DNA of 64,000 bases from positions 744,001 through 808,000 of the forward strand of contig JASVEC010000006.1 in the NCBI GenBank assembly GCA_030770535.1, in the 5' to 3' direction. Shown in pieces: positions 1 to 10,243 of the stretch. Below the pieces are notes generated by a model, which was given only the letters and a program-made list of their open reading frames with translations, was not told where the DNA came from and made no database searches. The first letter of the stretch is position 1. The number at the start of each line of letters is the position of its first letter. Source of the DNA: Batkoa obscura (taxonomy: Eukaryota > Entomophthoromycota > Entomophthoromycetes > Entomophthorales > Batkoaceae). Position numbers and translations under genes: made by a program.

Positions 1-1
1 A

Positions 2-88
2 AGCTTAATTCCATCTACTGAATTGTCACTTGAAGGAAAAAAGAATCGTCAAGGATTTTATGAAAGGAATCTTGTTAGCATAAAGTAA
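2..88 (+). CDS. 3' end of an unidentified CDS cut by the window edge
   Basis: Frame 2 is open from the left edge for 28 codons and ends at a TAA at 86-88. The peptide (SLIPSTELSLEGKKNRQGFY, then ERNLVSIK) has balanced composition, unlike the Lys/Asn/Ile/Phe-rich translations of noncoding DNA here. It could be the C-terminal tail of a plus-strand gene or chance. No family is recognisable. Confidence 0.25.
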   Translation, partial: SLIPSTELSLEGKKNRQGFYERNLVSIK

Positions 89-1164
89 TTGAGTAGGACA
101 TTCAATGATCAGGATTTGCTAGATAAATTCGATATTATTTTTTGATCTTTAGTTCATTATGTTTTTTATTTTAATATAAATAATGTTTTCAACTAAAGCA
201 TTTTAATTTGAAAGAAAGTATTTTTTTTCAAAATTAAACACTGTTTTTATACAAGTTTTATTGCAGTTGTGGAAGACACTGTAGAAACTAACGTTCAAGA
301 TAGGCAGACACATGTAACAATCAACGTTATAATGGAAATAAATATATACTAGATAATGACCAATACTTAGAGCTAGACAAGTTGTTATTTCAAAAAGTGT
401 GCCATTTATTTGATGATTAGACACGATAAATAAGTAAATACCATATCAAGCTCATTTTTTATCTTTTTGAAGTCTCTTTAATCTTTTACCAAATATTGCC
501 TTTATTCAAGGAATACATAAACCTATAAAGTGGTAAATGCGCTCCAAAACACATCTATTTTTGGTTACATATTTGGTTCTATTAAACGAGGGACTGTATC
601 AGTCTAATACATATATAATTACTTAGAAATATTTGAACTTAGGTTCCCAACGAAGTGACCCGTTGAAAAACACAAGCTTGGATGAAAGGCAATAATTCAC
701 TATGAGAGTAGCTAATAATTTATTCTTACGTACAAAACAATTCAAAACTAGCTTTTATACGACATATAAAGATACAATAATACCAACTTTATAAATTGTA
801 TAGAAAATAATAAGGAAGCCAACCAGTAAGAATTTTATTGTTTATAGGAACATTTATATTAGCATGAATTAAAACCAATAAAATAAAATATAACTTGAAT
901 AAGTAAACAAAGTGGGCCTCCATCTATTATATTAAATTCAGCTTTATATTCATCAAACTGCTAATTATGTACACTATCATTTAGATCATATAAATTACTA
1001 AATACATAATCCACATAAAAGCATTTCTACTTTTGATTTCTACCTTTTCACATATTAAGGCGAGTAACACTAGCAGCCCATCACTTGTATAATTGCTTTG
1101 AAAGCATTTATAAATTTGGGTCTACCGCAAGTTTGGTCTTTTTAAATTAGTTCAAACGCGACTA
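89..1164. other. AT-rich intergenic stretch, no gene seen
   Basis: About 1.1 kb without a convincing reading frame. The only longer frame (203-424, minus) has Cys/Tyr/Phe-rich composition typical of noncoding DNA. No repeat or tRNA was recognised. Confidence 0.5.
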
Positions 1165-1430
1165 CTAAGCTTTTGTTTCTTTCTTGATTGGATCATCTCT
1201 CCGGTATGTGAAAACAATTGGATTTCTATAAGTCATGACAATCCAAACTAAACCTGTAAACTAAATAGATAAATCTTAATTAGGTTAACTACATCTCTGA
1301 TAAAGTTGAATTTGATAAATGATTTTCAATCAAGGTGAAAATCAATATTTATTTAACAAAACTTACCTAAGCTAGTACTAAATGACAGATAGTGGGACAA
1401 CTTAGATCGGTTAATTTTTAACAACAGAAT
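1165..1430 (-). CDS. Candidate small membrane-protein fragment, two exons
   Basis: On the minus strand a possible last exon (1165-1253) follows a clean acceptor (TTTACAG) and reads GLVWIVMTYRNPIVFTYRRD, then DPIKKETKA and stop: a membrane-like segment with a basic and acidic tail. It joins in phase, across a GTAAGT donor near 1369, to an upstream segment reading FSILLLKINRSKLSHYLSFS. No start codon was found upstream, because that frame soon meets a stop. It may be the end of a gene with further exons, a decayed gene or chance. No family is recognised. Confidence 0.25.
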
Positions 1431-1667
1431 ACTGAAAAATCTTGGCCTTAACTCTCCTTGAATTTATTCTTGATCATAACGAAAGCAAATTACTATTTTA
1501 GTCAAAGTTAACCAATCAGTATTGCCCCACTATAAGCCACTTTAAATCCATTATTAAACAGAGGTTAAAATGACAAAGTTAAGTGAATACTTAATACAGT
1601 TAGGAAAAAAATGGGTCGATTTGTTTCAATAACTTTTATCAACAAGAAAAGACCACTTTTATAAATA

Positions 1668-2548
1668 ATGGGAGGAATTAGTCCAATATCTAATAGTAAA
1701 GTGATTGATATCTTGAGTAAAAGATTAGATGAAAATGAAAATTTATTAAATGAAACGAATTCCTATTCTGCTATCAATGAAACCAATTTACAAGATAATG
1801 ATGTTGAAGAAACTGGATTTGCTTCTGATTTTGAAAATATAGTTACAACCTTCTGGTCTGATTTTGTGGATTTCATGTTTGCTTCGGACGTGTTTTCACT
1901 AGGTGTAGGTAAACCCACATTCTATTTTTATATATAAGAGAGATTTTTAAATTTGTTTAAAGGTATAATCATTGGTACCACTTTTACAGATGCTATAAAC
2001 TCTTTTGTCACTGATATTTTAACCCCACCTTTGGGCCTTTTAATTGCTGGTAGAATCATTTAATTTATATAATTTAAAATTTATCCGCTTTTTTTAGATG
2101 CTGCTTTTGAAAATATGTTTATTGTTTTAAGGAGAGGGGCTTCAAATGAACCATATAGCTCAGTTAAACAAGCATTAGAAGATGGAGCTATGTAAGGGAT
2201 TAAATAGCAATTTTAAAATAAATGACTAACTTTTTTAGTACCATCAACTTTGGTTATTTTCTGATGTCGCTGCTAAGATTTTTTTTGATAACGTTTATAT
2301 TATTTTGGTTGATAAAAATTTATCAAGTAGTCAAGCGTAGTAACGAAGTACTAAAGAAAAAAAAGCTACTTAAAAAACAGAAATTGATTTTGGAGCGATT
2401 TATTGATAATACTTCTAATAATGATTTGATTGGGAACTCGATTCAAACTTCGAAATTAACCCAGGACACCAAGAATTGTGAATTCTGTTACCAATCCATT
2501 CATCTTCATGCTAAAAAATGTCCCTATTGTACTAGTACTTTGACTTAA
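1668..2548 (+). CDS. Large-conductance mechanosensitive channel (MscL family) with C-terminal zinc ribbon
   Basis: Four exons join in phase (1668-1908, 1963-2049, 2098-2191, 2239-2548) to give 243 residues. The N-terminal 60 residues are acidic and low in complexity. Then come TM1 and the MscL signature (DAINSFVTDILTPPLGLL, about residues 85-103), a linker, TM2 (LMSLLRFFLITFILFWLI, about 146-165) and a basic stretch. The tail holds CEFC-x(10)-CPYC, a zinc-ribbon pattern also known from some bacterial MscL proteins. MscL forms a homopentameric tension-gated pore that releases solutes on hypo-osmotic shock. In a fungus the site could be an organelle or the plasma membrane, and no targeting signal decides this. 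The start is the first ATG of the open exon. Recognition of the family is firm; the function is inferred. Confidence 0.85.
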
Positions 2549-2617
2549 TAACCTTACTATGTTAATAAGTCTAATCATTTTATGTTTTTTAAGCTACTGA
2601 ATAAATATTTATTATGT

Positions 2618-2714
2618 GGGGATGTATTTTTGTGTTTGAGAATTTTACTAGCAATTTTTCCGCTCAAATAGCGCTTAAAAGATAGAAAGACTGATGAAGT
2701 CAAAAAACACCCCC
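2618..2714 (+). mobile_element. MITE copy 1 (GGGGATGT family)
   Basis: A 97-bp element starting GGGGATGTATTTTT and ending ACACCCCC, just after the MscL gene. It carries the family core (CTCAAATAGCGCTTAAAAGA). Flanks are ATGT and ATAT, compatible with an ATAT duplication carrying one change. It is noncoding. Confidence 0.85.
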
Positions 2715-2970
2715 ATATGGTCATTAGATATGTAAGCTTAGTGTTTTTGTATATTAATAAAGATAGTGATCTAAAGTCTCGAAAAATTATATTAATATTG
2801 AAACATTATTTACGAAAACAGACTGCATATTTGTAAGCTATAGTTCAAAGCTATAAAAACTACACTTAACAATCTGAGCTCTATTAGTAGTGTAATATCG
2901 AAAATCACATTATGTAAAATTAAAGCATACTAAACATCTACATTAAATACTCAATATATATATTTATTAA

Positions 2971-3852
2971 TTAATTAGTCAATATACTAGGCTCAACACA
3001 TTTGGGGGCACCGTTTACATAGCTACAAATTCTCCCTCTCTTACAATCTACTTCGAATATCATATTATTAGAACATATTGTCTTTGAGCTTGGACCACCA
3101 CAAGACTTTTCACTTTCATTACATATTGTCGTTCCACCTAGTTTCCTGAATTTAGCGGATTCCTTTAATTTACGCATTCTTTTTAAAGAGCGGAGATCAA
3201 CTCCATCATCCTCATCTTCATCTTCATCCTTCTCCTCATCTTTTTCTTTCTTGTCTTTGCCTTTATCTTTATCCTCATGCTCTTTGTCTTTTTTATTCTT
3301 CTTATCTTTTTTCTCTTTCTTTTTTTTGCTTTTATCCTTTTTGGATTCTTTCTTTTTGGAAGAAGATTCTTCTTCTTCTTCTTCTTCTTCTTCTTCAACT
3401 TCTCTATTTTTGCCTTTGCCTTTGCCTTTGCCTTTACCACTGATACCTGAACCACGAAGACCAGGAAGGTTGTAATTACCTTTAACTATACCAGAGCAAT
3501 TGCCAGCATCAGCTTGTTCCCAAGAAGCTTGATAAAGACCAGTAACATCATCAAATAATTTTTCAAATGATTTAACATTGACATCTAAACCATGACCACC
3601 TTTATCAACAGCCATAACATAAGCTACTCTACCAGATTCAGAGGTGATTTTTATACAGGCTCCACATTCACTTTTTTCAAGTTTTTCGACAGCTGTGACA
3701 CGTGATAAATCCATATCATCGTTGCTAATTCCACAGAAAACTTCAGGATCTTCAAACTCATGCATAGAGATTTTATGTGACCCGGAAAGGGAAGCTAATG
3801 CACTACTAGCTAAAAGAGAAAATAAAGTAACAATTGGAATAAAGGATTTCAT
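2971..3852 (-). CDS. Secreted RlpA/expansin-like double-psi beta-barrel protein, copy 1 (intact)
   Basis: Single exon of 293 residues. Signal peptide (MKSFIPIVTLFSLLASSALA) is followed by a barwin/RlpA-like double-psi beta-barrel at about 25-115, with the hallmark SECGACIKI, then VAYVMAVDKGGHGLDVN and the ending YQASWEQADAGNCSG. A long Glu/Lys/Asp-rich region follows (about 135-225) and then a Cys-rich tail with six Cys. The ATG at 3852 is chosen because the signal peptide starts there. Fungal relatives (loosenins, barwin-like proteins) are secreted and act on cell walls or as effectors without proven catalysis. The charged spacer with a Cys-rich end is unusual and could anchor the protein to wall polymers (inference). 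A TATAAATA box lies about 90 bp upstream. Two related broken copies lie at 6811-7250 and 8197-8956. Confidence 0.85.
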   Translation of the reverse strand: MKSFIPIVTLFSLLASSALASLSGSHKISMHEFEDPEVFCGISNDDMDLSRVTAVEKLEKSECGACIKITSESGRVAYVMAVDKGGHGLDVNVKSFEKLFDDVTGLYQASWEQADAGNCSGIVKGNYNLPGLRGSGISGKGKGKGKGKNREVEEEEEEEEEESSSKKKESKKDKSKKKKEKKDKKNKKDKEHEDKDKGKDKKEKDEEKDEDEDEDDGVDLRSLKRMRKLKESAKFRKLGGTTICNESEKSCGGPSSKTICSNNMIFEVDCKRGRICSYVNGAPKCVEPSILTN

Positions 3853-3940
3853 TTCAAGCACAGCGAGAAAGTATTTTACACAGTAAAATTGATTAATGAA
3901 AGGATTAAGTTTTTAAAATAATATAGTCAGATAATTGAAA

Positions 3941-3949
3941 CTATTTATA
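3941..3949 (-). promoter_or_regulatory. TATA box of expansin-like copy 1
   Basis: On the minus strand GGTATAAATAG lies about 90 bp upstream of the ATG. The same motif is kept at 9045-9053 before copy 3 and is degraded to CATATATAG near 7340 before the middle copy. Confidence 0.55.
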
Positions 3950-4462
3950 CCTTTCAAAATTGATTTATATCGGTTCAACTTCATGTAAAATGGTATGGTA
4001 TTGTTGATAATATATCTCAATTAATTATTTTCATGTTCTTTCCAATTTGTTTTTGATAAATCTTTAGTTATATTTTCTTAGTGTTTTATTGGCTCTTTTT
4101 ACACTAAAAAGATTGACAATTACCTTTTATAAGTATGAATTTTCCTTAATAGTTGAGTTAATATTTGGTAATCTATTGAGATTATTCTTAATTTTTGAAC
4201 ATAATGTAAAAACCATACAAATAGTAAAGCACTTAATCTGTTTTTTGTAATATAAACATTTACTATTATTTGAAATTCCCTGGTTAGTAAATTTTTCAAA
4301 TTGTTTTCTTATTCTTTAAATAAAGTTATTTATTCGAATTAATTTTTAGTTTACAAACTTAATTTAAAACATAAACTATAGCAATATTTAAATTTTATAT
4401 TAAACTCTAGAATACTCTATATGTAATGCTATTGATTCTTTTTACTTTTGCTAATTGAATTA

Positions 4463-6007
4463 TTAAGATTTTTTAGCCAAAAAATGAGCATTTTCCTGTG
4501 CCCTATTAATATTAACAAAGAAAACACAGACTAAACCAGCAAAAAATAAGCCAAGAACAAAGAAATAACCTAAACGTACTTGGTTAGTAGCAGCAACAAT
4601 AGCACCAACAGTCAATGAGCCAATCCAAGAAGTTCCCTTATAAGATATTAAATAAACGCCAAAACATTCAGATTCTCTACCTTTAGGTACAATTTCAGCA
4701 AACATGACTCGATGGAAAGATTGTAAAGTGGCATAAAATGTAACTAATAATATATAATAAGCATAAAATTCGCCTTTGGATTTAATTCCAACATTAGTAT
4801 AGTGACCCAATATACCCCATAGTGTTAATAGTGTACACAATATGGTTAAAAATATCACCATTTTTTTTGTACTAATAATTGTTTGAAATCTACTCTTAAT
4901 GTAATATAATAATGTCATACCAATTCCTTCAGCTAAAGGGGCAAAAGCCGATAAAAACAAAGTGTTAGTAGCAGTAACCGTTAGATTTGTTCTACCAACA
5001 AATATAGAAATATACATTGCTGTTGATAGTCCATCAGAAATAAAAAACCAAGATAGTAGTGCTAACCAAATATCTAGCGAATTATTTAAGCTCACCAAAC
5101 TATTATATAATTGATTTATAGTAAATGTAAACAAGTTAGAATTAGCGGGTAAATCTGGCTGCTTTTCTTTAGGGAAATACTGATAACTAACCAAACCAAG
5201 AATTAACCACCATATTCCATTTAAAGTACCTGCTAATTGTAAAGCGAACGGCGATGATCCCATTGTTAAAGAGATTGCTGAAGCACAAATAGTTACTAAA
5301 AAAGCACCAATCATACCCAAAGAAAACGAGTTAGCTGACAATTTGTTTGAAACGCCATCCCTAACTTTATAATAATCTTCTCTACCTTTAGCTTTAATCG
5401 TATCTTCGCTATAGCTTGAATAAATTGGTAGATAAGAATAATAAAAAGCAGAAGCTACAGCGGATGAAAAATTTCCAATAATTGTAAATATAGTTAATAA
5501 ACCAAAGTATTCATCTGGTATTGCTGAATATAAACTACAAACTAATCCGCCTAAAATGGTAAAAAATAATATATATCGATTACGCCAATGGCCATGATCG
5601 GCCAATGCTGAAAAAAAGATTAAAAACAATGCCTGTAATACTACACCAATCGCATTACTATATAATGCAAACGAAGTACTTGAGATAAATGTACTCCCTA
5701 CATACACTCCACATTTGTAGCCTGCTTTTTCATAATTACAGGGTGTAATGCCATCCAATTCATAGCCATTCTTAACAGCGCTAAGCTCAATCATTGGTGG
5801 TATTATATTACCTAATGCTAAAGCATATGGTAAAAACTAAGAAATGAATGTTAGGTTTTATAAATTGAAATTAAAAGTATATTGAATTACTGAAATAGCA
5901 TAACCATAAAAAGCCCAAGTGTTTTTTTTGGCAATTACTCTATCATGTTCTTTTTCGAAAACCTGATCCTTTAAACCGAAATCTTCTGTTGTTACTAGCT
6001 CTTTCAT
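4463..6007 (-). CDS. ATG22: Atg22-like vacuolar permease (MFS-type)
   Basis: Two exons (5891-6007 and 4463-5836) join in phase to give 496 residues, close to the family length. Exon 1 reads KNTWAFYGYAIS and exon 2 continues FLPYALALGNIIPPMIELSA, the Atg22 N-terminal arrangement with a cytosolic leader before TM1. A long luminal loop with a Cys pair follows (ITPCNYEKAGYKCGVYVG). About eleven more hydrophobic helices follow, with the charged central loop (KAKGREDYYKVRDGVSNKLS) and FAEIVPKGRESECFGVYLIS late in the protein, both typical of the family. Yeast Atg22 effluxes amino acids from the vacuole after autophagic breakdown. The exon 1 start has no competing upstream ATG. The gene sits between two of the expansin-like copies and has no evident link to them. 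Confidence 0.85.
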
Positions 6008-6810
6008 TTTGTATTAAATATTTTGTCTATAATAGAAGCTTGTATTAAATTTTTTTAATCAACTAAATTTATATCCCGTAATCAGATTAATTCTTTTCTT
6101 TCCAATTTAATTGGTAAAATTTAACGCGAGAAAAAAACCTTGAATTGTAAGAATTAAATACATGGTTTAAAGTTATTGTTTTTAATAATCTTTTGATTTA
6201 TAATCTTAATATATAGCTAAATAGTTTCATATAGAAAGATGATAGCAGAAACTTGTAGATCAGCTTAAGAGGAGCTGATAAATAGTATATCGTTTTACAA
6301 AAGTTCTCATTAAAAATACTATTTTACCAACTTTGAAATTTGATAATTTATTAGAAAAATACGAGCAAAATAAACCTTTGGCAGCTCTTTTTGAAGTATC
6401 TAACTACTCATTTAAAGGTAAAACTTAGGCTAAATTTTACCTGAAATATAACTAAGCTTAGAAAAATTAGTTTGTAAACTACTTGACATAAAAGCTACTA
6501 GTAATTAGTTCGTAAAAGAGTTGTAACAGCTGTAATTATAAACTAAACTAGTACATGTTTAATTCTTTAAAGTAAAATAAAATAATCGAAAAAAATGATT
6601 TAAACTTGATATTAAATCCAAAATACCTTTGAAATTGGCGTTCAAATATTTTTATATATCGTACTAGATACTTTGTTAATAGTTTTTTTATGCAAAATTA
6701 ATGATTTTAAAAGTAAGTAGAAATTTATTGAGTGGATTTTATTAGATGTTTTCAATTTAAAAGCATTCAAACTATCCTTGTAACTCGCTACTACGGCAAA
6801 CAAGATCAAC
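6008..6810. other. Intergenic stretch, no gene seen
   Basis: Promoter side of the ATG22-like gene, then about 600 bp of AT-rich DNA with a small inverted repeat near 6262-6282 (TCAGCT...AGCTGA). The last 100 bp before 6811 show faint similarity to the 3' flank of copy 3 (8103-8190), so they belong to the duplicated unit. Confidence 0.4.
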
Positions 6811-7250
6811 TTATCCATCATCTTCGTCATCTCCAAAATCTTTGTTTTCACCACAAAGACCAGGAAGGCTAAATTTACCTTTGATTATACCCGAGCACTT
6901 TGCAGTATCCACTTTGTTCCGAGAAGCTTGATAAAGACTAGGATTGACATTAGATAATTTTTTGAGGGATTTAGGGTTAAGACCTAAACCATGAACACCT
7001 TTACCAATGGCCATAGCATAAACCGATTTACCAGATTGATATGTAACTTTAATCCAAGTACCATATTCGCCTGTTGAAGTGATTCAACAACAGTGACTCT
7101 GAATAAGTCCAAGTTGTTTACGTTTATATTGCGATAACGTTCATCGTCATTAAAAACATACACTGATATCTTTTCTCAACCAGGAAGGGAGCCAAATGCG
7201 CTACCAGCTAAAAGAGAAAGTGAAGTAATAGTAGGGTTGAAGAATTTCAT
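6811..7250 (-). pseudogene. Expansin-like copy 2, degenerate
   Basis: The reverse strand starts with ATG at 7250 and a signal peptide (MKFFNPTITSLSLLAGSAFG). It then meets a stop after about 24 codons. Barrel remnants follow in more than one frame, the longest ending GVHGLGLNPKSLKKLSNVNP, then YQASRNKVDTAKCSGIIKG and a short acidic tail (GDDEDDG). It lacks the long Glu/Lys spacer and the Cys tail of copy 1, so the ancestor was a short form. The promoter region (7251-7430) is alignable with those of the other copies. It is a host pseudogene and clearly older than the break in copy 3. Confidence 0.75.
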
Positions 7251-7444
7251 TTAAAGCACAATAATAAAGTATTTTCCACAGTAAAAGTAGTAAACGAAAT
7301 AGGCCAAGTTTTTTAAAAATATAAAGATTATGAAGACTATATATGCCTCTCAAAATCAAGTTGCATCTGCTGAACCTTATGTAAAATGGTATGATAGTTT
7401 TGGTACAGTTAAAATCAATCTTTGACATTTCCTTCTTTTTATAT

Positions 7445-7540
7445 GGGAATGCTTTTTTGGTTTCATCACTTTTTCTATTTTTTAAGTGCTATTTGAGCGG
7501 GAAAATTGCTAGTAAATTTCTTAAATAAAAATACGTCCCC
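7445..7540 (-). mobile_element. MITE copy 2
   Basis: A 96-bp copy in reverse orientation, flanked by ATAT on both sides. It lies upstream of expansin-like copy 2, at the edge of the promoter region conserved with the other copies. Confidence 0.85.
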
Positions 7541-7545
7541 ATATT

Positions 7546-8196
7546 TTTTCTCAGTTTTTTTAGATAGCTCATATTGTTTAATATGACTTTCGCTATGAAA
7601 AAATTACAATTACCTTTTACAACTATGGCTCTCGCATTTAAATAAAGTTGATATTTTGTAATATATTAGTGTCAATATTTTAGCTATTGGATATCCTTAA
7701 AAGTTATTCCAATAAAGCATTTAAGTTATTTTAAATAGTCAAAGCTATTTGTTATGTTTAAAATCTTGTAATAAGTATGAAAAATGTATTTTTGTTTCAA
7801 CCTTTAATTTTTTTAAATTATGTGATAACAGTTTTTCGAAAGCTCTTGTTCTTGACCTTCTTTTGAATAGTATTAAAAAATTATTTTTCAATCTCTCGAA
7901 AAACGCTCAAAGATTTAAAACTTATGCAAAAAGTAAAATATAAACTACACTATTAGATATTTGAATTAAAAATGATTAAAAAAAGCAATTTTGATTTATA
8001 TCTAATAAATCTAAAAACAAAACTGAGATTATTATAAATATATTTATATCATATTTAAGGTATTTGATTAATAGTCCTCTGTATAAAATCTATAATTTAA
8101 AAATGAAAAATTATTAAGTGATTTTTATTAGGCATTATAAATTTAAGTATTTTAAAAATATCTTGTGAATCACTACCATAATCAGAGAAGCTCAAC
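7546..8196. other. Spacer between expansin-like copies 2 and 3
   Basis: Holds the distal promoter region of copy 2; the motif ACAATTACCTTTTA is shared upstream of all three copies. After it comes AT-rich DNA. No gene is seen. The frame at 7749-7943 has noncoding-like composition. Confidence 0.4.
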
Positions 8197-8956
8197 TTAC
8201 TCGTCTTTTTCCTCATCTTCATCCTCATCCTTCTCCTCATCTTTTTCTTTCTTGTCTTTGCCTTTATCTTTATCCTCATGCTCTTTGTCTTTTTTATTCT
8301 TCTTATCTTTTTTCTCTTTCTTTTTTTTGCTTTTATCCTTTTTGGATTCTTTCTTTTTGGAAGAAGATTCTTCTTCTTCTTCTTCTTCTTCTTCTTCAAC
8401 TTCTCTATTTTTGCCTTTGCCTTTGCCTTTGCCTTTACCACTGATACCTGAACCACGAAGACCAGGAAGGTTGTAATTACCTTTAACTATACCAGAGCAA
8501 TTGCCAGCATCAGCTTGTTCCCAAGAAGCTTGATAAAGACCAGTAACATCATCAAATAATTTTTCAAATGATTTAACATTGACATCTAAACCATGACCAC
8601 CTTTATCAACAGCCATAACATAAGCTACTCTACCAGATTCAGAGGTGATTTTTATACAGGCTCCACATTCACTTTTTTCAAGTTTTTCGACAGCTGTGAC
8701 ACGTGATAAATCCATATGGGGATGTATTTTTGTATTTAAGAATTTTATTAGCAATTTTTCCACTCAAATAGTGCTTAAAAAGTAGAAAAAGTAATGAACC
8801 CAAAAAAAACAGCCCCATATCATCGTTGCTAATTCCACAGAAAACTTCAGGATCTTCAAACTCATGCATAGAGATTTTATGTGATCCGGAAAGGGAAGCT
8901 AATGCACTACTAGCTAAAAGAGAAAATAAAGTAACAATTGGAATAAAGGATTTCAT
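8197..8956 (-). pseudogene. Expansin-like copy 3, split by a MITE
   Basis: Nearly identical to copy 1 from the ATG through most of the Glu/Lys region (two differences seen over roughly 800 bp), including signal peptide and barrel. A 103-bp net insertion (a 99-bp MITE plus 4 bp) sits after the codons for EVFCGISNDDM and shifts the frame. The first part would give a short secreted peptide without the barrel, and the rest has no signal peptide. The 3' end differs from copy 1: the frame stops after EDEEKDE, so the Cys-rich tail is absent. Whether splicing removes the insert is unknown; it has no good splice sites. Probably a very young pseudogene. Confidence 0.8.
8718..8816 (+). mobile_element. 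MITE copy 3, inserted in an expansin-like gene
   Basis: A 99-bp element, GGGGATGTATTTTTGT to AACAGCCCC. Flanks are CCATAT and ATATCATC. Copy 1 at the same point (3712-3721) reads CCATATCATC, an empty site. The insertion therefore duplicated ATAT if the element is GGGG...CCCC; equally TA if it is TGGGG...CCCCA. This is the best dated copy in the window. Confidence 0.95.
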
Positions 8957-9044
8957 TTCAAGCACAGCGAGAAAGTATTTTACACAGTAAAATTGATTAA
9001 TGAAAGGATTAAGTTTTTAAAATAATATAGTCAGATAATTGAAA

Positions 9045-9053
9045 CTATTTATA
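9045..9053 (-). promoter_or_regulatory. TATA box of expansin-like copy 3
   Basis: TATAAATAG on the minus strand, identical in sequence and spacing to that of copy 1, so transcription of the broken copy may persist. Confidence 0.5.
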
Positions 9054-9134
9054 CCTTTCAAAATTGATTTATATCGGTTCAACTTCATGTAAAATGGTAT
9101 GGTATTGTTGATAATATATCTCAATTAATTATTG

Positions 9135-10155
9135 ACATTTCCTTTTCTTTATTTATTAGTTTCTTTTATACATGTTCTTATTGTAAAATTGTTTCTTTTT
9201 ATTATAAAAAATTAACAATTACCTTTTACGGCTAGGAGTTTCCCTTTTAAACTAAGTAGGTGTTTTGTAATATATTAAGATTAATTTGCAATTTTTCGAA
9301 TATTCTTAAAAGTTTTATTATTATGGTGTAGTTAATCAATTTTTATATTAAAGTACTCATTGCTATTTGGTATTTTATTATTAACAAGTGAATGGTTTTT
9401 AACTATATTTAATTTAAAAAAATTCTTGATTTTATGTTAGTAAAAATGGGCAAAATAGCAAAATAAATAATAGTATCTTCATTTATTTTTAATTTAATTT
9501 TTAAATTAGAATTTACATTTAATTTTAGTTTATTAGGTTTTTAAGCTTAAGATTATGGAAAAATTTAATGCTCTACTATATTTATTAAATGTTGTCATAC
9601 AAAGTGAATAGATTAATTTATGACAAAAATGCTATTTTCATATATAGTTAAAAAATAAAAAAATAATTGAAGCAGTTTAACAAAATACGATTCTTATTAA
9701 ATGAGCTCTATTTAATTCGAATGAAAGCAAGACAACCTATTTTTTTAATAATCTAAACTTAATCCGATCATTTTTTATATAGACGAAAACAACATAATTT
9801 TCTTATCACTTGATATATAAATGATCAGATATTTTGTATTGCCAACTACTTTTATATTGATTATCACACAAGAATAGTCTTTTAGGTTTAAGTATTCATA
9901 AACTTCTGTAAATTGTGTATATTGAAATCATCTAATTGCTGATGTCAAAGATATGGAGCTGGTTGCTTTTAAGTGCCTTCGTTTTTTTTTAAATTTGGTG
10001 TCAATTTTTTATAATGCATTTGTGAATAAAGAGGTTGCTGTATATTATTCAAAATTCATTATAAAAGAAATTGACACCAAATTAGAATAAAATAAAGATA
10101 TATGAATGTAATCAGTTTTTATTAAAAACCCAACTCTAAGCAGCTTAAAAGTATG
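9135..10155. other. Intergenic stretch with one inverted repeat
   Basis: AT-rich and without genes. The first 150 bp continue the promoter homology of the expansin-like copies. It holds the inverted repeat at 9991-10084. Confidence 0.4.
9991..10084. repeat. Inverted repeat of about 94 bp (foldback)
   Basis: The left arm AATTTGGTGTCAATTTTTTA followed by TAATGCATTT is mirrored by a right arm whose complement reads AATTTGGTGTCAATTTCTTT followed by TATAATGAATTT. The spacer is about 25 bp. The sequence is unrelated to the GGGGATGT MITEs. It could be a second small MITE family or a hairpin. No second copy was noticed here. Confidence 0.6.
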
Positions 10156-10243
10156 AGGTTGTTTTTCTTTCATTATTTATCGACTTTTTGAGCACTATTG
10201 AATGAAAAATTCCTAATAAAATTCTTAAATAATTAAAGGCATG
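10156..10243 (-). mobile_element. MITE copy 4, degenerate
   Basis: GAGGTTGTTTTTCTTTCATT is followed by GAGCACTATTGAATGAAAAA and TAATAAAATTCTTAAATAAT: the family in reverse orientation, with both ends eroded and several small gaps. It looks the oldest in the window. Confidence 0.6.

Noticed and set aside
203-424. 73-residue frame near the left edge
   Set aside because: Composition is that of random AT-rich DNA, with no splice sites in phase and no motif.
3183-3455. Basic Lys/Arg-rich frame inside the expansin-like gene
   Set aside because: It is another frame of the Glu/Lys-coding low-complexity region; the same holds for the Ser/Leu-rich frame on the opposite strand and for both equivalents at 8097-8476.
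8197-8763. A second start for the MITE-split expansin-like gene inside the MITE
   Set aside because: The only upstream start in frame is GTG within the MITE, and the resulting protein has no signal peptide. A functional gene is unlikely.
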